Shown piece after piece: positions 17,027 through 24,876 of a DNA stretch of 24,876 nt. The notes beneath the pieces are model-generated. The model saw only the letters and a list, made by a program, of their open reading frames with translations. It made no database searches and was not told the origin of the DNA. The first letter of the stretch is position 1, and the number at the start of each line of letters is the position of its first letter. A program made the translations under genes and the position numbers. Location: assembly GCA_049999805.1 (NCBI GenBank), contig JBNGIO010005644.1, positions 1 to 24,876 of the forward strand, given 5' to 3'. This stretch comes from Folioceros fuciformis (Eukaryota > Anthocerotophyta > Anthocerotopsida > Anthocerotales).

Positions 17027-20000
17027 TCACTTCCTTCCCGATTGAGGCCTGCCGGACCCACGTCCTTTGCCAACCCCCTTGGGCCTTGACCCCGCTTTAC
17101 TAGCGCCCGCTTTGCTACGCCCCTTGCCGGCGCCCAATTTCACTCCTTTCCTCTTGAAGCCGCCCTTGACAGGACCGCTGCCCCTGGACCGGGCGTCCTT
17201 TTTCATCCGCCTATCTACTATTACTCGGCCCTTCCCACCCTTGGCTCCTACTCCTTTCTTGGCCACCACAATCTCGCGCTTTCCCTTCTTCGGGGCCGCT
17301 AACGCCTTCTTATAAAGTTTCTCCATCATGCTGTTTTTCGACTTGGCGCTAAGATCAGGCTGGTCTGCTATTGCAGTAGCCTTGTGGCGAACTTGCTCCA
17401 ATTTTTTCTGAACTCGCCGCTTTTTCCTAGCCTTGGCCTCCGCCACTTTCTTCACAGGTCGGGCATTGATGTCCCTGAACTGAGCTTTCATAGCCTCCAC
17501 CTCTTCCTTCGTCACAGGCTTCTGGGGTTGGTGGTGTTTTCGTTCATCGTCTGCAAACCATCTTGGAAGGTTGTCATCGTTAAAGGTGTACCTGTTGTAT
17601 GCAGCATCCAGAATGTCTTGCGCGCTTTTCTTCCGCAACATGTGCCTTGCATACGCAAGAATCTCGGCCTTTTCATCACTGTCATAGTCAGCATCGTCAT
17701 CTGTGGAGGAATCATCACCTGAAGCGCTCGCCTCTGCAGGAACGATTTCGAATTCGCCATCGGCGGCATCTGGACTTGCAGATCTCTGTCCATGTTTCTT
17801 CTGCCCATCCACGCCCTTCTGCTCTGCCCTGATCGCCTCCTCAAATTCTAGATTCTTTTCTGTGTGCTTTTCCACCCCCTCCAATTCATCATCGCTTATG
17901 TCATTTATTGTGTCCACGCCCGCAAATACATCTTGACTGAACCATTGCTGCGCTACCTGCTCCTTAGCTAGTTTCACCTTCGGCACTAGAGGCACTACCA
18001 ACGGGTTTGCATTCTCGTCTTCTTCGGCTGAATCAGATGCAGCTTCATGCGCATCAGTACCTTCCACATCTTCCTGCGGGCAAACCAAAACGGATCAGCA
18101 CAAAAGAGGAGCCAAATCCGAATAACCCAAAGCAGCAACGGCCCTCAGACAAGAACGAAAGCCAAGCGAATCAGGCGACCTTCCAAAGGTCTGAATCCTT
18201 CTCCAAATCAGCTAGCTTAGTACGTTGTCTTCGTTTCGTACTGCCGTCCTTGCTGGCTCGAAATTTATCATACGCATACTCCAAATATTCATCGAGTTCA
18301 GCATCATATCTGCTTGCAAAACGAACAGAGGAGCAATGCTTATGAGAAATGACAGGACACAAAACAATGTCCGAACGTCAGAATAAGTCACCCTAGTGAT
18401 CACACCATGCTGCATCCAAAGCGCGAACAAGCTGAAGCACAAACCTCTGCCTCTCCTCTTCTGAATCCAGATCACTATCCTCAGCGTCTGGCTGCACACC
18501 ATTCAGTATCTTATCTTCGCTGTCGTAATCTTCATCATGATCTGCCGACTCTATGTTCTCAACAGTGTGAAGGTCCTTTTTCCCCTGTCAGACACACCCA
18601 GAACGTCAGGTTCTCCATGAATCTATTGATGCTCTCATCCAAAAGCCAAGCCTCTAGATACCTTTATCGCTGCCAGTGAGAAAAGGTCATCATCTCCGTA
18701 AGCATCTTCCATCACATCCACCTGCATGCCTGTTGCAGAACGCGCCTTGGCCTGGAAGGAAAACTCGCCATATGCAAAAATTTTGAGTGCGGCACAGGTC
18801 ATTCCCAAATATACAAATACATCCGATCAAGAAGTACTGCATAGAAAATCTGATTAACCTTTGCTTTCCGTTTGGACAGCAACTTCTTCTGCCGCTTCTT
18901 CTTTCTTTCCATCAGTCCCTTCAATTCCTCCATCTGAGCCAAAACTCCCTCCTCTTCAGCATCCGAATCCTTGGACACATCTGTTTTGGCTTTCTCACTT
19001 ACTTCAGGATGAGCCAAGGCTTTCCTTATCTGCAACCTCCACCTTCAGAAGCACAATGTCAGACCACATGTGCCACTGCGAATCATAAAGAAGTACCTGT
19101 GCCCTCCACCACTTACTTCAGGAGCTGTTTGAACTCTTGCTTGCCAAGTACGCGCAGATCCTCACAGCAAATTAATATCTGACACAACATCAAAACCATG
19201 ACTAAGACAGTTCTTGCGGCTTACACCAAAGACGCAGCAAAACTCAATTACAATCCCTTGCCCAATGTCCGATCTTTCCTACCTCCTCTTTAGTGAGAGG
19301 ATGATCCTTAATCACTGAGCACCTTGTATCTTTGAAAGAGATTGCAGTTACCGTCCCCAACAAGTCCAAAGGCTTGTCACACCAGACGAACTCTGTTGCA
19401 GCACATTCTTTACGCAGCGTAGTGTTGCCTTCCTCATAACTAACATCATGGACGTAATACGATCAGGGGCCAGGCAAATATGTGCGGAAAGCTTCTCTCA
19501 CGATGAGACGTCATGCTACAAAAGGAATTACAGCTAATGACAGCAAAGGCTTCAAGTGCAGGAGCTACCCTTCACGATGCCTCTTTCGCTTGTTTGGAGC
19601 AAGAACATCGACCACCTAAACCAGACCAGACACACATACAGTTAATTACACTGCCCTTTGCAATGATCTCCAAAAGGAAACATCATCTCAGATACCTTAG
19701 CTGGTTCCAGAATCTCCTGAAATAAATGCTTAGAGTCCAGCAGTCGAGGATCGATTTTAGCAGGCGCGTTGTACTCCAACCCTATGACATAGATCTCAGC
19801 GGAAGTTGCTCGACTGGCTACAGGCTTGGTGACCTCGACCTTCCTAAATAGCTGCATAGTCCACAACAAAGAAGGTCGGAACCCATCATCCAGGACATGA
19901 ATCGAATTTCATCCGGTATATCCAGAGGGCACGACGGCACTCCTTGCAGATGTCAACATCAACCACAATGAGCAGCAAGCTCAGTACCTGCTTCAAGGCG

Positions 20001-20601
20001 TAAAGAAGAGAGCTGTAGTCCTGAGAACGAAACACCTGACGAAACAGAAAACCACAAGCGTTAGCCTTCAAAACAATTATCAACCCTTTCAAACAACAGG
20101 GCACAAAGGTGGCATGAACACCTTGGTCACAAAAGTTCCTCCTGGAGACAGGAACTCGGTGGCCAGTTTAATTGCATCCAGAACCAGGGCTGCCTGGGAC
20201 GACGCCTCCTTGGACCAAGCACCACCCACATTTGGTGAGCCATCATGTAGTACCACGTTAACCAGAGAATAGCCCTTCTCCTTCAAAACCTTCTTCAGAC
20301 TCGCCCTGCACTTGGGGGTAGTAATATCCTCCTGCAAACTAACAGCACCTCGGATGGGCCTGATAGGCACCAAGTCCACCCCCACGATGAGAGAACCCAC
20401 GGGCATGTGTTTGGTGGCCACTTGCATCCATCCTCCTGGTGCAGCACACAGATCCAACAGAGACCTCGCGGAAGCGAGAAACCTGTACTTCCTATCGAGC
20501 TGCACCAGCTTGAAGGCGGCACGTGATCTGAATCCCTGTTCCTTGGCTAAATAATAGAACCTATCCAACCGCCCCTTCCCAGTCGTCTTGCTCTTCCCCA
20601 T
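17027..20601 (-). CDS. SPB1: AdoMet-dependent rRNA 2'-O-methyltransferase Spb1 (FtsJ family)
   Basis: Eleven exons on the - strand: 20601-20122, 20035-19988, 19851-19696, 19615-19569, 19439-19283, 19178-19117, 19042-18859, 18751-18662, 18584-18445, 18309-18180, 18073-17027. All introns are GT-AG and phases agree, giving 846 aa, close to yeast Spb1 (841). Residues 1-215 are the FtsJ domain: DLCAAPGGW at 50-58 binds AdoMet, and the K-D-K-E tetrad is K31, D120, K160, E195. Residues 229-380 match the middle DUF3381 region ([20 protein letters not shown]). About 640-780 is the Spb1 C-terminal domain ([10 protein letters not shown]), followed by a Lys/Gly/Arg-rich nucleolar tail. The family methylates 25S/28S rRNA in nucleolar pre-60S particles. 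K160 sits exactly at the exon 1/2 junction. The donor of intron 1 (AAG|GTGTTC) is weak. No stop or shift: a functional single gene. Confidence 0.95.
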
Positions 20602-20794
20602 GCTGTCCGCGCTACTCCGACAGGAAACCCCTAGACCACCAACGTCACAAGGGCACTTGACGAAAAAACGAAGCCCAGTCTGCGCAGCAAACGTTGCTCA
20701 GAATTTACTGTTTCACGTCACGCTTTCAGCGAGGGACAGTCGTTGACGGTTAAAAAGGAAACCCTGGGCATTTCTTTCCGTTTTCGTGAGCCGG
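20602..20794 (-). promoter_or_regulatory. SPB1 5' flank with TGGGCT and telo-box-like motifs
   Basis: Only 193 bp separate the start codon from the LINE tail. On the - strand this stretch holds TGGGCTT (near 20672-20678), like the site II motif, and on the + strand AAACCCTGG (20759-20767), one base from the telo-box AAACCCTAA. Both motifs are common upstream of plant ribosome-biogenesis genes. A TATA box is not evident. The assignment rests on short motifs. Confidence 0.35.
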
Positions 20795-20826
<32 letters not shown>

Positions 20827-20829
20827 TTT
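20795..20829 (-). repeat. (TTTA)n tract, probable LINE 3' tail
   Basis: About eight and a half TTTA units, read on the - strand as (TAAA)n. It lies at the 3' end of the - strand LINE, where LINEs of several clades carry a simple-repeat tail instead of poly(A). Confidence 0.7.
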
Positions 20830-20870
20830 CTTTATCATTAGGCGTATGGAGCCTCACAGCTATGACGCCT

Positions 20871-20939
20871 GAACTCGAATCAAAAACATGAGTGAACTCG
20901 AATCAAAAACATGAGTGAACTCGAATCAAAAACATGAGT
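20871..20939. repeat. Three perfect 23-bp tandem repeats in the LINE 3' UTR
   Basis: Copies at 20871-20893, 20894-20916 and 20917-20939 are identical (GAACTCGAATCAAAA + ACATGAGT). Identity suggests recent duplication or conversion. Confidence 0.9.
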
Positions 20940-21020
20940 GAATGGATACTTTGGGAAAGTGCAAAAGAAAGAGGATTAGAGAAAAAAAAATAGCAAATCT
21001 AGATAGCTATGTCAATAAGC

Positions 21021-21908
21021 CTAAGTTAAGTAATCGCCAATCACCTTGAAGTAAAAGAGAAGTTTTTCCCTAAGTTTGGGAACACTAAGAAGTTGGCGGA
21101 TATTGTAGTAAGAGCTTTGAAACATCTGGATCCAAGCGTTGCGAGTGGCCATACACTTGCCAAGGATGTGGTGACGAGTTTCTTCTAAAGACCTACATTT
21201 CCGACAAAATGGATCTTCTACAATGTTGAATCTCCTACAGTAAGCCCCAATAGCCATATGCCTAGTCCGAAGCTGGGTGAGAAATGATGAGAGCTTACGG
21301 TCATGGAGACCAAGGCGTTGTAGCACCGAGGCCGAAGGGCCACCAAGCACCACCATCTTAAGCGCAGAAGCCTTAGTTGAGGAAACCCGCCGTAAATGCC
21401 ACTCCTGTAGACTTGCAGCATGAATTTGCTGGTGAGCTCTAGACACAAATAGGATGTGGTCTTCGCTGGAAATGGGAAGAAGAGTGGCAGCCTTGGCGGT
21501 TACATCTGCATGCTCATTACCAACTATATTTTGATGGCCAGGAATCCAATGGAGATTAAGGGAAACCTCCGGATGAGCTACCGAGAAGGCATGGAGAGAT
21601 GTCCTAGCTTGGAGAGATATGGCTTCGGCTGGGCGAGCCGAAGTGTCCATTAAAGACATGATAGCTGCTTGATTATCAATGAAAATTGTAACTGACGAAA
21701 TCCTGGGGATGGAAGCAAAGAGGGTGGGCAGGCATGAAATTGCTTTGACCACAGAGAGGAGTTCTGCCTCATAAACCCCGTAGTATGTTTCTAAACCAAA
21801 AGATAATTGATGGACAATATCCCCTTTGAAGTAGAAAACAGCCGCGCCTCTAACGTGACCATCCAAAAGAGAACCATTAGTGTAAATGACAAGGGCATCA
21901 GGAGTCAA
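21021..21908 (-). pseudogene. LINE RNase H domain with C-terminal CCHC finger, open frame
   Basis: 295 codons without interruption. RNase H motifs: LVIYTNGSLLDGHVRGAAVF, GVYEAELLSVVKAI (catalytic Glu), VTIFIDNQAAIMSL (Asp), and LHWIPGHQNIVGNEHADVTA (last Asp). The first catalytic Asp, normally YTDGS, is Asn (codon at 21878-21876), which should abolish metal binding. The tail has CRKCRSLEETRHHILGKC, a C-x2-C-x7-H-x4-C zinc finger seen after RNase H or RT in this LINE group. RNase H would degrade RNA after first-strand synthesis. It is the longest intact frame of the element, yet upstream frames that would feed it are broken. Confidence 0.85.
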
Positions 21909-23804
21909 AAGATGTAGGGAATGTGAGGCAATAGCAGAAGTGGGAGATTGTAAAATTACGATGGTTGTAGGTAAAGAAAGAGGAGAGGCCTAGGGAGGCA
22001 TGAGTCGAGGAAAAATAGTCTCAATGGCAGTGGAGGTGGGCAGTCCTAAAGCAGAGTACAGAGTACTAGGGGAAAGGAGTGTGAGGTGACTGCGGATAGC
22101 ATTGTGGTAGCGTTTTTCGTAGTTAGTCGTGGGAAGAAAGACTTGATGGATGGGGGGAGAGGGAGGGCAGGAGACGTTGCGAAGGAGAAAACGAAGAGAA
22201 TGGCGTTGGAGGCGCAACTCCGTGGGCAGAAGAAAAGCTTCAAATTCCAAGGCATCAGTGGAGGGAGTTCAAAACGCACCAGTAATGGCCCTACAGGCTA
22301 GACGTTGGACCCGTTGGAGGTGTTGAATGTGTGTACGACCTCCGTTGAACCATGCATTGCAGCCGTAATCGAGCTTGAGCAGGACAACACTTAATTTATA
22401 ATTGTCGAAGAAGCTTGGCATTGAGGCCCCAAACTGAATTCCCAAGAGAGATTAAACCTGACAAAGTACGCATTGCGAAAGCCGAAACCTGATGAACATG
22501 TCTGTTCCAAGTTAACTTGGAATCCAAATAGAAGCCCAAAAACCTAGTACACTCGGAGGGAGTGATAAGGGAACCATCAGGAACAAAAGAGTACATTCCT
22601 TTGTTGATTCCTTATGCTTCAAGGAAAAATGAATAAGTTCAAACTTGTTAGAATCGAACTCCACGATGTGCGTGGAGGCCCACTCCGATGCCACACGAAG
22701 CATAGCCTGAAGTTTTTTTGTTGACTTTTTGCATGAAAGAGCAGTGACATATGCCCCCGTGTCATCAATCCAGCAAGTGCCACCACCCATGGTTTGAAGT
22801 TGAGTGATGAGATCAGAAGTAAAGAATAGAAAAAGAATAGGCGAGATTGACAAACCCTAGGGTAACCCAGAACAGATGGGAGCAAAAGTGTCATACTAAC
22901 CATCTAGGCAAAGTGACGTCGCCCGTTGAGACAGAAAGTGGAAGACCCAATGGATCAGCGGAGTTGGAAGGCCTTTCTTACACAAGATAGATAAGAGAAT
23001 CTAATGGTAAACTAAGTCATCTGCACCTTTGATATCCATGAGGAGCAAGGAAAGAACATGTCGTTGACCCCAAGCCTTACGGATATCCTGAATAAGGAGA
23101 GTTGCTGCATCGCTTGTATTCCGTCCCGGCCAACCCCCCAAATGACCAGAGGAAAGAAGACCATGATTGTTCTCAACCAAGAAGGAGAGACATGAAGCCA
23201 TAAAACCCTCCAGGGCCTTGCCTAAGCAATTAAGAAGAGCAATAGGGCAATATGAGCGGGGTAACAAATAATTAGCCCGATTGAGTTTGCGGAGAATAAT
23301 GGTGAGCGAGTGACGCCACGTCAAAGGATGATAACCCAAAGTGGAGCAGGCCTGGAAGATATATAAGTAAAAAATTTTGAGGAGGTCCCAACCCCTCTGA
23401 AGAAAACCTGTAGCAATAGTGTTCAGGCCTGTCGCTTTCCAGGCCTTCGCACCAAAGAGAGCCTACTGCACCTCATGCAAAGCAGGGGTGGGCCATGGGA
23501 AATGGGAAGCAGCGGAAGGGGGAAGAGGAGGGGTGTTTGAAGAAGAGGGGAATAAAGTAGATCGGAGGACTGCACACTTGGCAGCATGAGAGTGAGCAAG
23601 TGACCCGTCTCCAGAGAGTAAAGGAGGAGTGAAAGACGAGGAAGCGGGTTTATTGGAGCGATAAATCTTCCAAATATCCGAGTCGCTAGCCTTCTTCAGA
23701 AATTTCTTCCAATGGTCCTTCTTAGCAACTTTCACACTCCGAAAGTACTCATTTCTAACAGACCGAAAAGCTGCAATATCCCTTGGAGTGTTAGTAATGC
23801 GCAT
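21909..23804 (-). pseudogene. LINE reverse transcriptase and flanks, frameshifted
   Basis: The linker (23804-23463) reads RSVRNEYFRSVKVAKKDHWK and PPLLSGDGSLAHSHAAKCAV, the pre-RT region of this group. RT blocks follow: YHPLTWRHSLTIILRKLNRA, YCPIALLNCLGKALEGFM (23339-23001), GLPQGLSISPILFLFFTSDL and CWIDDTGAYVTAL with both catalytic Asp intact (22853-22690), then VEFDSNKFELIHFSLKHK. After a shift, LITPSECTRFLGFYLDSKLT and WNRHVHQVSAFAMRTLSGLI (22596-22396). The post-RT region (22280-21990) continues in two frames. Motif A has decayed to DIKGADDLVYH with a following break. At least five frame changes separate these pieces. Confidence 0.85.
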
Positions 23805-24003
23805 GACCCAACGAGCCCAAGCAAGCCCCTTGCAAAGAGAGGAGAGGGTAAGAGACCACCAAGGTTTAGCACGGAGGTGAGGGCATATTACGGAGGTAGA
23901 GGTGGAGATAGCCTTCTGTAGAGATATTGTGACTTAAGCCACAAGATGATCAATCTGAGCAATAGTCTGAGGAAGCCCAAGTCCCACCAAGTTAGTTGAA
24001 ATC

Positions 24004-24786
24004 TCAGAAGCTTAAAGTGGAAGAAAATTTGTCCCAATCAGTAACTTTGACATTAAGGCGAGAAGGAAGAGGAGGTGGAGGAGGGGAATCTAAACAGGAA
24101 GGAATAGTAAGGAACAAACCGATAGCTTGGTGGTTAGACCCCGCATCTAGATCCGGGAGAATATCACAGAAATCAACCAAGTTGCGAACATCCGCAGAAG
24201 AAAGCGTGAGATCCAAAGTGAAAGTGTTATTTGTAGAAGACACGAAGGTGGGGCAATCCGAGGGGGTGAGAAGAAAGAGGGGCGTAGTGTTAATGAAGAG
24301 GGCAAACTCATCGGCCACCGAGGAAATCACTTCATTAGATGCACTAGATTCCCACAAGGGATGATGAAGATTGAAATCTCCGAGAGTAAAACAATGTTGA
24401 GAGAGGAAGTGGGCATGTGGAGTGAGAATGCGGATGGTGCTATCGGGCCCAAGCGGATTGTAAAGGTTAACAAAGTTAATGACTTGGCCTGGACAAGAGA
24501 CCTAGACACATTGGATATAAGGATGGTTAAAAAGATTCTAGCGGGGAAAAATACTACTGGAGCAAAGGCTTTTGTTAACATAGGTGAGGACCCGAGGGCG
24601 GGAGGGGAGACTAGGAGAGGGGAGGATAGGAGTCCATTGCAGGTGAGAGAGTGCAGTGGAAGGGTTAATGACATAAGGCTCCTGAAGGAAAAGAATGTCA
24701 AAGGACGACAAAAGCAGATTTAGAAGAGTAGAGATGACCACACATGATCGGTGACAGTTAAGTTGAAAGATCTTGAGGGGACTCAT
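24004..24786 (-). pseudogene. LINE endonuclease, frameshifted
   Basis: Starts at ATG 24786 with SPLKIFQLNCHRS (Asn motif), then FDILFLQEPYV (catalytic Glu) and PRVLTYVNKSL. After a shift near 24540, a second near 24400 restores FTLGDFNLHHPLWES (GDFN) and the frame 24357-24004, which reads FVSSTNNTFTLDLTLSSADV and LDAGSNHQAIGL, the SDHxxI motif with its Asp changed to Asn. The enzyme nicks target DNA. The start codon lies 90 bp from the window edge. Confidence 0.8.
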
Positions 24787-24876
24787 GAGAGGCCTAGTCG
24801 AGAGAAAAACTTGGAGTTAGCTTCAAGGTGAGTAGGGCATGAAGGGTCAGTGGCCCGATGAGATCCATGGCAGTTG

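Larger units (their letters stand above)
20795..24876 (-). mobile_element. jockey/I/Tad-like LINE with RNase H, decayed
   Basis: On the - strand, in order: endonuclease (24786-24004), linker (23804-23463), reverse transcriptase (23339-22396), post-RT region (22280-21990), RNase H and a CCHC finger (21908-21021), 3' UTR with three 23-bp repeats, and a (TAAA)n tail ending at 20795. The wording of the motifs (FQLNCHR..., LGDFNLHHPLW, GLPQGLSISPILFLFFTSDL, CWIDDT) is that of the I/jockey/Tad group, not of L1. The element continues past the window's right edge, where an ORF1 would be expected. Several frameshifts and stops make it inactive. Its 3' end points at the SPB1 promoter. Confidence 0.85.

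Noticed and set aside
17067-17936. + strand open frames opposite the SPB1 last exon
   Set aside because: Shadows of the GC-rich, Lys/Gly-rich coding strand; no domain signatures.
10821-20939. The two 23-bp repeats (10821 and 20871) being related
   Set aside because: Same length only; their sequences share nothing.
23996-24723. + strand frames of about 120 codons at the right end
   Set aside because: They lie opposite the LINE endonuclease and show only composition-driven Lys/Glu/Gly bias.
1-24876. tRNA, rRNA or intron-encoded snoRNA genes
   Set aside because: No cloverleaf, rRNA segment or paired C/D box was seen by eye, including in the SPB1 introns; a covariance-model scan would be needed to exclude small RNAs.

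Overview
The window is nuclear DNA of a land plant. It has short phased introns in a conserved gene, a BTB-type gene, Ty3/gypsy and L1-like elements, and about 75% decayed repeat DNA. No seed-plant signature is visible. The repeat mix (a jockey/I/Tad-like LINE with RNase H, and an unusual RT-like fragment) makes a non-seed plant (fern, lycophyte or bryophyte) my best guess, but the sequence does not prove it. A 100-base run of N (3759-3858) marks an assembly gap.

Only two conventional genes look intact. (1) At the left edge, + strand, is the 3' part of a BACK-like/SPRY-like protein gene, 5' truncated by the window. (2) At 17027-20601, - strand, is a complete 11-exon gene for the nucleolar rRNA methyltransferase Spb1 (FtsJ family). 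I derived its exon boundaries from splice sites and phase; the predicted protein is 846 aa with the K-D-K-E catalytic tetrad intact. A 51-codon ORF made of six 8-residue repeats lies 444 bp downstream of it.

The rest, left to right: a dead Ty3/gypsy pol fragment (2178-3758) running into the gap; a C-rich block (3859-4500); a degenerate repeat array (4880-5840) split by a 295-bp solo-LTR-like element with a 5-bp target duplication (5165-5459); an RT-like pseudogene (6058-6480); a 5'-truncated L1-type LINE (7294-12933) with a 15-bp target duplication, itself interrupted by LTR-element material that includes a second, inverted copy of the same LTR family with a 23-bp minisatellite; a long decayed coding region on the - strand (13182-15493) of unknown family; then SPB1; and finally a 4-kb - strand LINE with endonuclease, RT and RNase H, whose (TTTA)n tail ends only 194 bp upstream of the SPB1 start codon.

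The genes do not form a pathway. The coherent story is nested transposon insertion and decay around two host genes. Premature stops are mostly TAG, and four element Asp residues read Asn, which suggests methylation-driven C-to-T decay. I see no convincing new defence or regulatory system. The best novelty leads are the decayed - strand protein, the repeat microprotein ORF and the hairpin-embedded LTR promoter.
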